Below, one piece after another: positions 9,843-24,312 of a DNA stretch of 64,000 nucleotides. The DNA is taken from assembly GCA_951217055.1 (NCBI GenBank), contig OX578277.1:104726119-104790118 (forward strand), read 5' to 3'. Under the pieces are notes generated by a model. The model saw only the letters and a list, made by a program, of their open reading frames with translations. It was not told where the DNA came from and did no database searches. A program made the translations under genes and the position numbers. The first letter of the stretch is position 1. Each line of letters opens with the position of its first letter. Source of the stretch: Gerris lacustris (Eukaryota; Arthropoda; Insecta; Hemiptera; Gerridae).

Positions 9843-12800
9843 TAGCAAGTAAGAATAATAAGAAGATAGCTACCAACCAAGGAACACTACCAAGTAATGA
9901 GTTACCGTACCAACCAAGAATCACAAGTAGATTAATAGTGTAGTAAGAATGATAAGAAGAGAGTTACCTACCAAGGCACACTAACAAGTAAAGAGTTACC
10001 GTACCAACTAAGAATCACAAGCAGATAAATAGTGCAGCTAGTAAGAATGATAAGAAGAGAGTTACCTACCAAGGCACACCGCAACAAGTAAAGAGTTACT
10101 GTACCAACTAAGAATCACAAGTAGGAAAATAATGTAGCAAGTAGGAATAATTAGAAGAGAGTTACCTACCAAGGAACACTACTAATTAAAGAGTTATCGT
10201 TTCAACAAAGAATCACAAGTAGATATATAATGCAGCAAGTAAGAATAATTAGAAGACAGTTACCTACCAAGGAACACTACTAAGTAAAGAGTTACCGTAC
10301 CAACTAAGAATCACAAGTAGATAAATAGTGCAGCAAGTAAGAATAATAAGAATAGAGTTACCTACCATGGCACACCAACAAGTAAAGAGTTACCGTTTCA
10401 ACTAAGAATCACAAGTAGATAAATAGTGCAGCAAGTAAGAATGATAAGAAGAGAGTTACCTACCAAAGAACACTAACAAGTAAAGAGTTACCGTTTCAAC
10501 TAAGAATCACAAGTAGATTAATAGTGTAGTAAGAATGATAAGAAGAGAGTTACCTACCAAGGCACACTACCAAGTAAAGAGTTACCGTACCAACTAAGAA
10601 TCACAAGTAGATAAATAGTGCAGCAAGTAAGAATAATAAGAATAGAGTTACCTACCATGGCACACCAACAAGTAAAGAGTTATCGTTTCAACTAAGAATC
10701 ACAAGTAGATAAATAGTGCAGCAAGTAAGAATAATTAGAAGAGAGTTACCTACCAAGGCACACCAACAAGTAAAGAGTTACCGTACCAACTAAGAATCAC
10801 AAGTAGATAAATAATGTAGCAAGTAAGAATAATTAGAAGAGAGTTACCTACCAAGGAACACTACTAAGTAAAGAGTTACCGTACCAACCAAGAATCACAA
10901 GTAGATATATAATGCAGCAAGTAATAATAATTAGAAGAGAGTTACCTACCAAGGAACACTACTAAGTAAAGAGTTACCGTACCAACCAAGAATCACAAGT
11001 AGATATATAATGCAGCAAGTAATAATAATTAGAAGAGAGTTACCTACCAAGGAACACTACTAAGTAAAGAGTTACCGTACCAACTAAGAATCACAAGTAG
11101 ATAAATAATGTAGCAAGTCAGAATAATTAGAAGAGAGTTACCTACCAAGGCACACCAACAAGTAAAGAGTTACCGTACCAACTAAGAATCACAAGTAGAT
11201 AAATAATGTAGCAAGTAAGAATAATTAGAAGAGAGTTACCTACCAAGGAACACTAACAAGTAAAGTGTTACCGTACCAACTAAGAATCACAAGTAGATAA
11301 ATAATGTAGCAAGTAGGAATAATTAGAAGAGAGTTACCTAACAAGGAACACTATTAAGTAAAGAGTTACCGTACCAACGAAAAATCACAAGTAGATATAT
11401 AATGCAGCAAGTAATAATAATTAGAAGAGAGTTACCTACCAAGGAACACTACTAAGTAATGAGTTATCGTTTCAACAAAGAATCACAAGTAGATATATAA
11501 TGCAGCAAGTAAGAATAATTAGAAGACAGTTACCTACCAAGGAACACTACTAAGTAAAGAGTTACCGTACCAACTAAGAATCACAAGTAGATAAATAGTG
11601 CAGCTAGTAAGAATGATAAGAAGAGAGTTACCTACCAAGGCACACCGCAACAAGTAAAGAGTAACTGTACCAACTAAGAATCACAAGTAGGAAAATAATG
11701 TAGCAAGTAGGAATTATTAGAAGAGAGTTACCTAACAAGGAACACTATTAAGTAAAGAGTTACCGTACCAACCAAGAATCACAAGTAGATATATAATGCA
11801 GCAAGTAATAATAATTAGAAGAGAGTTACCTACCAAGGAACAATACTAAGTAAAGAGTTATCGTTTCAACAAAGAATCACAAGTAGATATATAATGCAGC
11901 AAGTAAGAATAATTAGAAGACAGTTACCTACCAAGGAACACTACTAAGTAAAGAGTTACCGTACCAACTAAGAATCACAAGTAGATAAATAATGTAGCAA
12001 GTAAGAATAATAAGAATAGAGTTACCTACCATGGCACACCAACAAGTAAAGAGTTATCGTTTCAACTAAGAATCACAAGTAGATAAATAGTGCAGCAAGT
12101 AAGAATGATAAGAAGAGAGTTACCTACCAAAGAACACTAACAAGTAAAGAGTTACCGTTTCAACTAAGAATCACAAGTAGATAAATAGTGCAGCTAGTAA
12201 GAATGATAAGAAGAGAGTTACCTACCAAGGCACACCGCAACAAGTAAAGAGTAACTGTACCAACTAAGAATCACAAGTAGATATATAATGCAGCAAGTAA
12301 TAATAATTAGAAGAGAGTTACCTACCAAGGAACACTACTAAGTAAAGAGTTATCGTTTCAACAAAGAATCACAAGTAGATATATAATGCAGCAAGTAAGA
12401 ATAATTAGAAGACAGTTACCTACCAAGGAACACTACTAAGTAAAGAGTTACCGTACCAACTAAAAATCACAAGTAGATCAATAATGTAGCAAGTAAGAAT
12501 AATTAGAAGAGAGTTACCTACCAAGGCACACCAACAAGTAAAGAGTTACCGTACCAACTAAGAATCACAAGTAGATAAATAATGTAGCAAGTAAGAATAA
12601 TAAGAATAGAGTTACCTACCAAGGCACACCAACAAGTAAAGAGTTATCGTTTCAACTAAGAATCACAAGTAGATAAATAATGTAGCAAGTAAGAATAATT
12701 AGAAGAGAGTTACCTACCAAGGCACACCGCAACAAGAAAAGAGTTACCGTACCAACTAAAAATCACAAGTAGATAAATAATGTAGCAAGTAAGAATGATA

Positions 12801-15800
12801 AGAAGAGGGTTACCTACCAAGGAACACTACTAAGTAATGAGTTACCGTACCAACCAAGAATCACAAGTAGATATATAATGCAGCAAGTAATAATAATTAG
12901 AAGAGAGTTACCTACCAAGGAACACTACTAAGTAAAGAGTTACCGTACCAACCAAGAATCACAAGTAGATATATAATGCAGCAAGTAATAATAATTAGAA
13001 GAGAGTTACCTACCAAGGAACACTACTAAGTAAAGAGTTACCGTACCAACTAAGAATCACAAGTAGATAAATAATGTAGCAAGTAAGAATAATTAGAAGA
13101 GAGTTACCTACCAAGGATCACTACTAAGTAAAGAGTTACCGTACCAACTAAGAATCACAAGTAGATAAATAGTGCAGCAAGTAAGAATAATAAGAATAGA
13201 GTTACCTACCATGGCACACCAACAAGTAAAGAGTTATCGTTTCAACTAAGAATCACAAGTAGATAAATAGTGCAGCAAGTAAGAATGATAAGAAGAGAGT
13301 TACCTACCAAAGAACACTAACAAGTAAAGAGTTACCGTTTCAACTAAGAATCACAAGTAGATAAATAGTGCAGCTAGTAAGAATGATAAGAAGAGAGTTA
13401 CCTACCAAGGCACACCGCAACAAGTAAGGAGTAACTGTACCAACTAAGAATCACAAGTAGATATATAATGCAGCAAGTAATAATAATTAGAAGAGAGTTA
13501 CCTACCAAGGAACACTACTAAGTAAAGAGTTACCGTACCAACTAAGAATCACAAGTAGATAAATAATGTAGCAAGTAAGAATAATTAGAAGAGAGTTACC
13601 TACCAAGGATCACTACTAAGTAAAGAGTTACCGTACCAACTAAGAATCACAAGTAGATAAATAGTGCAGCAAGTAAGAATAATAAGAATAGAGTTACCTA
13701 CCATGGCACACCAACAAGTAAAGAGTTATCGTTTCAACTAAGAATCACAAGTAGATAAATAGTGCAGCAAGTAAGAATGATAAGAAGAGAGTTACCTACC
13801 AAAGAACACTAACAAGTAAAGAGTTACCGTTTCAACTAAGAATCACAAGTAGATAAATAGTGCAGCTAGTAAGAATGATAAGAAGAGAGTTACCTACCAA
13901 GGCACACCGCAACAAGTAAGGAGTAACTGTACCAACTAAGAATCACAAGTAGATATATAATGCAGCAAGTAATAATAATTAAAAGAGAGTTACCTACCAA
14001 GGAACACTACTAAGTAAAGAGTTATCGTTTCAACAAAGAATCACAAGTAGATATATAATGCAGCAAGTAAGAATAATTAGAAGACAGTTACCTACCAAGG
14101 AACACTACTAAGTAAAGAGTTACCGTACCAACTAAGAATCACAAGTAGATAAATAATGTAGCAAGTAAGAATAATTAGAAGAGAGTTACCTACCAAGGCA
14201 CACCAACAAGTAAAGAGTTACCGTACCAACTAAGAATCACAAGTAGATAAATAGTGCAGCAAGTAAGAATAATAAGAATAGAGTTACCTACCATGGCACA
14301 CCAACAAGTAAAGAGTTATCGTTTCAACTAAGAATCACAAGTAGATAAATAGTGCAGCAAGTAAGAATGATAAGAAGAGAGTTACCTACCAAAGAACACT
14401 AACAAGTAAAGAGTTACCGTTTCAACTAAGAATCACAAGTAGATAAATAGTGCAGCAAGTAAGAATGATAAGAAGAGAGTTACCTACCAAAGAACACTAA
14501 CAAGTAAAGAGTTACCGTTTCAACTAAGAATCACAAGTAGATTAATAGTGTAGTAAGAATGATAAGAAGAGAGTTACCTACCAAGGCACACTACCAAGTA
14601 AAGAGTTACCGTACCAACTAAGAATCACAAGTAGATAAATAGTGCAGCAAGTAAGAATAATAAGAATAGAGTTACCTACCATGGCACACCAACAAGTAAA
14701 GAGTTATCGTTTCAACTAAGAATCACAAGTAGATAAATAGTGCAGCAAGTAAGAATAATTAGAAGAGAGTTACCTACCAAGGCACACCAACAAGTAAAGA
14801 GTTACCGTACCAACTAAGAATCACAAGTAGATAAATAATGTAGCAAGTAAGAATAATTAGAAGAGAGTTACCTACCAAGGAACACTACTAAGTAAAGAGT
14901 TACCGTACCAACCAAGAATCACAAGTAGATATATAATGCAGCAAGTAATAATAATTAGAAGAGAGTTACCTACCAAGGAACACTACTAAGTAAAGAGTTA
15001 CCGTACCAACTAAGAATCACAAGTAGATAAATAATGTAGCAAGTAAGAATAATTAGAAGAGAGTTACCTACCAAGGATCACTACTAAGTAAAGAGTTACC
15101 GTACCAACTAAGAATCACAAGTAGATAAATAGTGCAGCAAGTAAGAATAATAAGAATAGAGTTACCTACCATGGCACACCAACAAGTAAAGAGTTATCGT
15201 TTCAACTAAGAATCACAAGTAGATAAATAGTGCAGCAAGTAAGAATGATAAGAAGAGAGTTACCTACCAAAGAACACTAACAAGTAAAGAGTTACCGTTT
15301 CAACTAAGAATCACAAGTAGATAAATAGTGCAGCTAGTAAGAATGATAAGAAGAGAGTTACCTACCAAGGCACACCGCAACAAGTAAGGAGTAACTGTAC
15401 CAACTAAGAATCACAAGTAGATATATAATGCAGCAAGTAATAATAATTAGAAGAGAGTTACCTACCAAGGAACACTACTAAGTAAAGAGTTACCGTACCA
15501 ACTAAGAATCACAAGTAGATAAATAATGTAGCAAGTAAGAATAATTAGAAGAGAGTTACCTACCAAGGATCACTACTATGTAAAGAGTTACCGTACCAAC
15601 TAAGAATCACAAGTAGATAAATAGTGCAGCAAGTAAGAATAATAAGAATAGAGTTACCTACCATGGCACACCAACAAGTAAAGAGTTATCGTTTCAACTA
15701 AGAATCACAAGTAGATAAATAGTGCAGCAAGTAAGAATGATAAGAAGAGAGTTACCTACCAAAGAACACTTACAAGTAAAGAGTTACCGTTTCAACTAAG

Positions 15801-18800
15801 AATCACAAGTAGATAAATAGTGCAGCTAGTAAGAATGATAAGAAGAGAGTTACCTACCAAGGCACACCGCAACAAGTAAGGAGTAACTGTACCAACTAAG
15901 AATCACAAGTAGATATATAATGCAGCAAGTAATAATAATTAGAAGAGAGTTACCTACCAAGGAACACTACTAAGTAAAGAGTTACCGTACCAACTAAGAA
16001 TCACAAGTAGATAAATAATGTAGCAAGTAAGAATAATTAGAAGAGAGTTACCTACCAAGGATCACTACTAAGTAAAGAGTTACCGTACCAACTAAGAATC
16101 ACAAGTAGATAAATAGTGCAGCAAGTAAGAATAATAAGAATAGAGTTACCTACCATGGCACACCAACAAGTAAAGAGTTATCGTTTCAACTAAGAATCAC
16201 AAGTAGATAAATAGTGCAGCAAGTAAGAATGATAAGAAGAGAGTTACCTACCAAAGAACACTAACAAGTAAAGAGTTACCGTTTCAACTAAGAATCACAA
16301 GTAGATAAATAGTGCAGCTAGTAAGAATGATAAGAAGAGAGTTACCTACCAAGGCACACCGCAACAAGTAAGGAGTAACTGTACCAACTAAGAATCACAA
16401 GTAGATATATAATGCAGCAAGTAATAATAATTAAAAGAGAGTTACCTACCAAGGAACACTACTAAGTAAAGAGTTATCGTTTCAACAAAGAATCACAAGT
16501 AGATATATAATGCAGCAAGTAAGAATAATTAGAAGACAGTTACCTACCAAGGAACACTACTAAGTAAAGAGTTACCGTACCAACTAAGAATCACAAGTAG
16601 ATAAATAATGTAGCAAGTAAGAATAATTAGAAGAGAGTTACCTACCAAGGCACACCAACAAGTAAAGAGTTACCGTACCAACTAAGAATCACAAGTAGAT
16701 AAATAGTGCAGCAAGTAAGAATAATAAGAATAGAGTTACCTACCATGGCACACCAACAAGTAAAGAGTTATCGTTTCAACTAAGAATCACAAGTAGATAA
16801 ATAGTGCAGCAAGTAAGAATGATAAGAAGAGAGTTACCTACCAAAGAACACTAACAAGTAAAGAGTTACCGTTTCAACTAAGAATCACAAGTAGATAAAT
16901 AGTGCAGCAAGTAAGAATGATAAGAAGAGAGTTACCTACCAAAGAACACTAACAAGTAAAGAGTTACCGTTTCAACTAAGAATCACAAGTAGATTAATAG
17001 TGTAGTAAGAATGATAAGAAGAGAGTTACCTACCAAGGCACACTACCAAGTAAAGAGTTACCGTACCAACTAAGAATCACAAGTAGATAAATAGTGCAGC
17101 AAGTAAGAATAATAAGAATAGAGTTACCTACCATGGCACACCAACAAGTAAAGAGTTATCGTTTCAACTAAGAATCACAAGTAGATAAATAGTGCAGCAA
17201 GTAAGAATAATTAGAAGAGAGTTACCTACCAAGGCACACCAACAAGTAAAGAGTTACCGTACCAACTAAGAATCACAAGTAGATAAATAATGTAGCAAGT
17301 AAGAATAATTAGAAGAGAGTTACCTACCAAGGAACACTACTAAGTAAAGAGTTACCGTACCAACCAAGAATCACAAGTAGATATATAATGCAGCAAGTAA
17401 TAATAATTAGAAGAGAGTTACCTACCAAGGAACACTACTAAGTAAAGAGTTACCGTACCAACCAAGAATCACAAGTAGATATATAATGCAGCAAGTAATA
17501 ATAATTAGAAGAGAGTTACCTACCAAGGAACACTACTAAGTAAAGAGTTACCGTACCAACTAAGAATCACAAGTAGATAAATAATGTAGCAAGTCAGAAT
17601 AATTAGAAGAGAGTTACCTACCAAGGCACACCAACAAGTAAAGAGTTACCGTACCAACTAAGAATCACAAGTAGATAAATAATGTAGCAAGTAAGAATAA
17701 TTAGAAGAGAGTTACCTACCAAGGAACACTAACAAGTAAAGTGTTACCGTACCAACTAAGAATCACAAGTAGATAAATAATGTAGCAAGTAGGAATAATT
17801 AGAAGAGAGTTACCTAACAAGGAACACTATTAAGTAAAGAGTTACCGTACCAACCAAGAATCACAAGTAGATATATAATGCAGCAAGTAATAATAATTAG
17901 AAGAGAGGTAACTATTAAGGAACACTACTAAGTAATGAGTTATCGTTTCAACAAAGAATCACAAGTAGATATATAATGCAGCAAGTAAGAATAATTAGAA
18001 GAGAGTTACCTACCAAGGAACACTACTAAGTAAAGAGTTACCGTACCAACTAAGAATCACAAGTAGATAAATAGTGCAGCTAGTAAGAATGATAAGAAGA
18101 GAGTTACCTACCAAGGCACACCGCAACAAGTAAAGAGTAACTGTACCAACTAAGAATCACAAGTAGGAAAATAATGTAGCAAGTAGGAATAATTAGAAGA
18201 GAGTTACCTAACAAGGAACACTATTAAGTAAAGAGTTATCGTTTCAACAAAGAATCACAAGTAGATATATAATGCAGCAAGTAATAATAATTAGAAGAGA
18301 GTTACCTACCAAGGAACAATACTAAGTAAAGAGTTATCGTTTCAACAAAGAATCACAAGTAGATATATAATGCAGCAAGTAAGAATAATTAGAAGACAGT
18401 TACCTACCAAGGAACACTACTAAGTAAAGAGTTACCGTACCAACTAAGAATCACAAGTAGATAAATAATGTAGCAAGTAAGAATAATAAGAATAGAGTTA
18501 CCTACCATGGCACACCAACAAGTAAAGAGTTATCGTTTCAACTAAGAATCACAAGTAGATAAATAGTGCAGCAAGTAAGAATGATAAGAAGAAAGTTACC
18601 TACCAAAGAACACTAACAAGTAAAGAGTTACCGTTTCAACTAAGAATCACAAGTAGATAAATAGTGCAGCTAGTAAGAATGATAAGAAGAGAGTTACCTA
18701 CCAAGGCACACCGCAACAAGTAAAGAGTAACTGTACCAACTAAGAATCACAAGTAGATATATAATGCAGCAAGTAATAATAATTAGAAGAGAGTTACCTA

Positions 18801-21800
18801 CCAAGGAACACTACTAAGTAAAGAGTTATCGTTTCAACAAAGAATCACAAGTAGATATATAATGCAGCAAGTAAGAATAATTAGAAGACAGTTACCTACC
18901 AAGGAACACTACTAAGTAAAGAGTTACCGTACCAACTAAAAATCACAAGTAGATCAATAATGTAGCAAGTAAGAATAATTAGAAGAGAGTTACCTACCAA
19001 GGCACACCAACAAGTAAAGAGTTACCGTACCAACTAAGAATCACAAGTAGATAAATAATGTAGCAAGTAAGAATAATAAGAATAGAGTTACCTACCAAGG
19101 CACACCAACAAGTAAAGAGTTATCGTTTCAACTAAGAATCACAAGTAGATAAATAATGTAGCAAGTAAGAATAATTAGAAGAGAGTTACCTACCAAGGCA
19201 CACCGCAACAAGAAAAGAGTTACCGTACCAACTAATAATCACAAGTAGATAAATAATGTAGCAAGTAAGAATGATAAGAAGAGGGTTACCTACCAAGGAA
19301 CACTACTAAGTAATGAGTTACCGTACCAACCAAGAATCACAAGTAGATATATAATGCAGCAAGTAATAATAATTAGAAGAGAGTTACCTACCAAGGAACA
19401 CTACTAAGTAAAGAGTTACCGTACCAACCAAGAATCACAAGTAGATATATAATGCAGCAAGTAATAATAATTAGAAGAGAGTTACCTACCAAGGAACACT
19501 ACTAAGTAAAGAGTTACCGTACCAACTAAGAATCAAAAGTAGATAAATAATGTAGCAAGTAAGAATAATTAGAAGAGAGTTACCTACCAAGGATCACTAC
19601 TAAGTAAAGAGTTACCGTACCAACTAAGAATCACAAGTAGATAAATAGTGCAGCAAGTAAGAATAATAAGAATAGAGTTACCTACCATGGCACACCAACA
19701 AGTAAAGAGTTATCGTTTCAACTAAGAATCACAAGTACATAAATAGTGCAGCAAGTAAGAATGATAAGAAGAGAGTTACCTACCAAAGAACACTAACAAG
19801 TAAAGAGTTACCGTTTCAACTAAGAATCACAAGTAGATAAATAGTGCAGCTAGTAAGAATGATAAGAAGAGAGTTACCTACCAAGGCACACCGCAACAAG
19901 TAAGGAGTAACTGTACCAACTAAGAATCACAAGTAGATATATAATGCAGCAAGTAATAATAATTAGAAGAGAGTTACCTACCAAGGAACACTACTAAGTA
20001 AAGAGTTATCGTTTCAACAAAGAATCACAAGTAGATATATAATGCAGCAAGTAAGAATAATTAGAAGACAGTTACCTACCAAGGAACACTACTAAGTAAA
20101 GAGTTACCGTACCAACTAAGAATCACAAGTAGATAAATAATGTAGCAAGTAAGAATAATTAGAAGAGAGTTACCTACCAAGGCACACCAACAAGTAAAGA
20201 GTTACCGTACCAACTAAGAATCACAAGTAGATAAATAATGTAGCAAGTAAGAATAATAAGAATAGAGTTACCTACCAAGGCACACCAACAAGTAAAGAGT
20301 TATCGTTTCAACTAAGAATCACAAGTAGATAAATAATGTAGCAAGTAAGAATAATTAGAAGAGAGTTACCTACCAAGGCACACCGCAACAAGAAAAGAGT
20401 TACCGTACCAACTAAAAATCATAAGAAGATAAATAATGTAGCAAGTAAGAATGATAAGAAGAGGGTTACCTACCAAGGAACACTACTAAGTAATGAGTTA
20501 CCGTACCAACCAAGAATCACAAGTAGATATATAATGCAGCAAGTAATAATAATTAGAAGAGAGTTACCTACCAAGGAACACTACTAAGTAAAGAGTTACC
20601 GTACCAACCAAGAATCACAAGTAGATATATAATGCAGCAAGTAATAATAATTAGAAGAGAGTTACCTACCAAGGAACACTACTAAGTAAAGAGTTACCGT
20701 ACCAACTAAGAATCACAAGTAGATAAATAATGTAGCAAGTAAGAATAATTAGAAGAGAGTTACCTACCAAGGAACACTACTAAGTAAAGAGTTACCGTAC
20801 CAACTAAGAATCACAAGTAGATAAATAGTGCAGCAAGTAAGAATAATAAGAATAGAGTTACCTACCATGGCACACCAACAAGTAAAGAGTTATCGTTTCA
20901 ACTAAGAATCACAAGTAGATTAATAGTGTAGTAAGAATGATAAGAAGAGAGTTACCTACCAAGGCACACTAACAAGTAAAGAGTTACCGTACCAACTAAG
21001 AATCACAAGTAGATAAATAGTGCAGCAAGTAAGAATGATAAGAAGAGAGTTACCTACCAAGGCACACTAACAAGTAAAGAGTTACCGTACCAACTAAGAA
21101 TCACAAGTAGATAAATAGTGCAGCAAGTAAGAATAATAAGAATAGAGTTACCTACCATGGCACACCAAAAAGTAAAGAGTTATCGTTTCAACTAAGAATC
21201 ACAAGTAGATAAATAGTGCAGCAAGTAAGAATGATAAGAAGAGAGTTACCTACCAAAGAACACCAACATGTTAAGAGTTACCGTACCAACTAAGAATCAC
21301 AAGTAGATAAATAATGTAGCAAGTAAGAATAATTAGAAGAGAGTTACCTACCAAGGAACACTAACAAGTAAAGTGTTACCGTACCAACTAAGAATCACAA
21401 GTAGATAAATAATGTAGCAAGTAGGAATAATTAGAAGAGAGTTACCTAACAAGGAACACTATTAAGTAAAGAGTTACCGTACCAACCAAGAATCACAAGT
21501 ATATATATAATGCAGCAAGTAATAATAATTAGAAGAGAGTTACCTACCAAGGAACACTACTAAGTAATGAGTTATCGTTTCAACAAAGAATCACAAGTAG
21601 ATATATAATGCAGCAAGTAAGAATAATTAGAAGACAGTTACCTACCAAGGAACACTACTAAGTAAAGAGTTACCGTACCAACTAAGAATCACAAGTAGAT
21701 AAAAAATGTAGCAAGTAAGAATAATAAGAATAGAGTTACCTACCAAGGCACACCAACAAGTAAAGAGTTATCGTTTCAACTAAGAATCACAAGTAGATAA

Positions 21801-21801
21801 A
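9842..21801 (+). repeat. 98-bp satellite array, left block (~122 monomers)
   Basis: Tandem monomers of 98 bp with fixed landmarks AAGTAAAGAGTTACCGTACC, AACTAAGAATCACAAGTAGA and GAGTTACCTACCAAGG. Variants at the first landmark (TACCGTACC, TATCGTTTC, TACCGTTTC, TAACTGTACC) and at GCACACC/GAACACT define monomer types that recur in order. I measured higher-order periods of 492 bp (markers at 13417/13909, 15377/15869/16361), 2,452 bp (13979/16431, 14539/16991) and 6,476 bp (10515/16991, 12476/18952, 12725/19201). No coding capacity. The size and higher-order structure suggest heterochromatic satellite; a centromeric role is not shown. Confidence 0.97.
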
Positions 21802-22204
21802 CTAGTGATGCGGTGCATAAAGAACTCGCATAGATTGAGGTCTTACGAGTACATCACCCTTACTATGTTCTCAATATTGCTACCAGGATAATTTTTCGGT
21901 GAAAACCTAACATATTCTTATTCAACCTGAAAACAGGTTAAAAATCATTTTACGAAAAACGGCATAAAGAATAAGCTTACTTTTTAACACCCTCATCTCG
22001 GTCACATTTGTTGAAAACTTTGCTACTCATAAAGCCTTTTAAAACAATGTATGGTATATCATTCTGACTACAATCTTCCTCTTTAATCGTCATATTATAG
22101 GACCGAGATGATGTGAGCCGAATTAAATTTCGTATAAATTCGCAAGTTCTCAGGAGCTAAAATGTTTTCCATTCATCCGTACATAATCCATATTTAATAA
22201 AGTC

Positions 22205-23525
22205 ATTGCAGGCTCACCACGCTCACCAGTTGTTACCTATATAATCTTAATTTAATAATATTAATGCAGGCTCGCTACGCTCGCCTGGTTATACACCATT
22301 TCTATATAATATTTATTTAATAAAAATATTGCGGGTTTGCTGCGCTCGCCTGTTTATATAGCATTTTTACATTATCTTTATTTAATAAAAATTATTGCAG
22401 GCTCGCTGCGCTCGCCTGGTTATACAACATTTGTACGTAATATTTATTTAATAATATAAATGCAGGCTCGCTACGCTCGCCGGTTTATACAACATTTCAC
22501 ATAATCTTAATTTAATAACGTTGATGCAGGCTCGCTTCGCTCGCCTGCTTATATAGCATGCATTTGTAGTAAATATTTTATTTAATAAAATGATTGCAGG
22601 CTCACTACGCTCGCCTGTTATAAAAGTAATATTAATGCAGGCTCGCTACGCTCGCCTGTTATAAAAGTATTTCTGCATAATCCTTATAATTTTATAAGGA
22701 TAAAAATTTTAATAATATTATTGCAGGCTCGCTACGCTCGCCTGTTATAAAAGCATTTCTGCATAGTCTTTATTTAGTAATATTATTGCAGGCTCGCTGC
22801 GCTCGCCTGTTTATACAGTATTTCTACATAATCTTTATTTAATAATATTATTGCAGGCTCGCTGCGCTCGCCTGTTATAAAAGCAATATTAATGCAGGCT
22901 CGCTACGCTCGCCTGTTTATACAGCATTTCTACATAATCTTTATTTAATAATATTATTGCAGGCTCGCTGCGCTCGCCTGTTCATACAGCATACATTTTT
23001 AGTAAATATTTTATTTAATAAAATGATTGCAGGCTCACTACGCTCGCCTGTTATAAAAGTAATATTAACACAGGCTCACTACGCTCGCCTGTTATAAAAG
23101 TAATATTAATACAGGCTCGCTACGCTCGCCTGTTTATACAGCATTTCTACATAATCTTTATTTAATAATATTATTGCAGGCTCGCTGCGCTCGCCTGTTA
23201 TAAAAGCATTTCTGCATAATCTTTATTTAATAATATTAATGCAGGCTCGCTACGCTCGCCTGTTATAAAAGCATTTCTGCATAATCTTTATTTAATAATA
23301 TTATTGCAGGCTCGCTGCGCTCGCCTGTTATAAAAGCATTTCTGCATAATCTTTATTTAATAATATTAATGCAGGCTCGCTACGCTCGCCTGTTGTAAAA
23401 GCATTTCTGCATAATCTTTATTTAATAATATTAATGCAGGCTCGCTACGCTCGCCTGTTATAAAAGCATTTCTGCATAATCTTTATTTAATAATATTATT
23501 GCAGGCTCGCTACGCTCGCCTTTTT
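22205..23525 (+). repeat. 22-copy GCAGGCTCGCTACGCTCGCC array
   Basis: About 22 copies of a 22-base GC-rich motif separated by AT-rich spacers such as TTTATTTAATAATATTA. From 23177 onward the spacing is exactly 65 bp; a shorter variant of about 40 bp is interspersed earlier. Each motif can fold: CAGGC pairs with GCCTG, a TC/TC internal mismatch follows, then GC/GC closes a TAC, TGC or TTC loop. Confidence 0.92.
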
Positions 23526-23559
23526 ATATAGTATTAGTACATAATCTGTAGCCTTTAAA

Positions 23560-24190
23560 ATTCCTTTAAACGATTTATAACATGTTATGCAGATATGTAA
23601 AACTTATTTTTGTTTTCTTTATATTGGCCGCCATTTTAAAAATATTATGTGTGAAATTTGAATAGTTGGATATTCCTTTTCTAGACTTCAAGAGCTTTAA
23701 ATTGATGTATAACATGTCATATTGACTAAAAACTGTTTGTTTAGTCGTCCGCCATCTTGAAAATATTAAGTGTAAAATTTTATTAGTTACAAATTCTTAT
23801 CCTCCTCTTAAAGGCCTTTAAAACGATGTATAACACATTATGCTAGATATAACTTTTTATTTTAGTCGTCCGCCATATTGGCCGCCATCTTGAAAATATG
23901 AACTGAGAAATTTTATTAGTTACATATTCTTTTTCATCTCTTAAAGACCTTTAAAACTATGTATAACACATTATGCTGGCTAAAACTTTTTTTTATAGTC
24001 GTCCGCCATATTGGCCGCCATCTTGAAAATATTAAATGTGAAAATTTATTTGTTACATATTCTTTTCCTCCTCTTAAAGATCTTTAAAACGATGTATAAC
24101 ACATTATGCTGACTAAAACTTTCTTTTTTTGTCGTCCGCCATATTGGGCGCCATCTTGAAAATATTGAGTGAGGAATTTCCAAAAACTAT
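23560..24190 (-). repeat. Five ~125-bp units with YY1/Pho-like motifs
   Basis: Reverse-complement relatives of the units at 530-1040. Each unit carries CGCCATATTGG and/or CGCCATCTTGAAAATATT (near 23630, 23749, 23872, 24005 and 24137) followed by TTTAAA, a TGTATAACACATTATG stretch and TAAAACTTT. Confidence 0.85.
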
Positions 24191-24267
24191 ACACTTCTCA
24201 CAAATGCTGAGATGCATATATGTGCCAAATTTCGTTGAAATTTATCAATTTTTACTCCAGTTATCGT

Positions 24268-24312
24268 TAGACAAACAAACACACAAACAAACACACAAAC
24301 AAACACACAAAC
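24268..24312 (+). repeat. CAAACAAACACA microsatellite
   Basis: About four copies of a 12-base unit (ACAAACAAACAC), close to the right end of the inserted element. Confidence 0.9.

Noticed and set aside
22205..23525. CRISPR-like look of repeats with spacers
   Set aside because: The spacers are near-identical AT-rich copies, not unique sequences, and the context is an insect genome inside a transposon.
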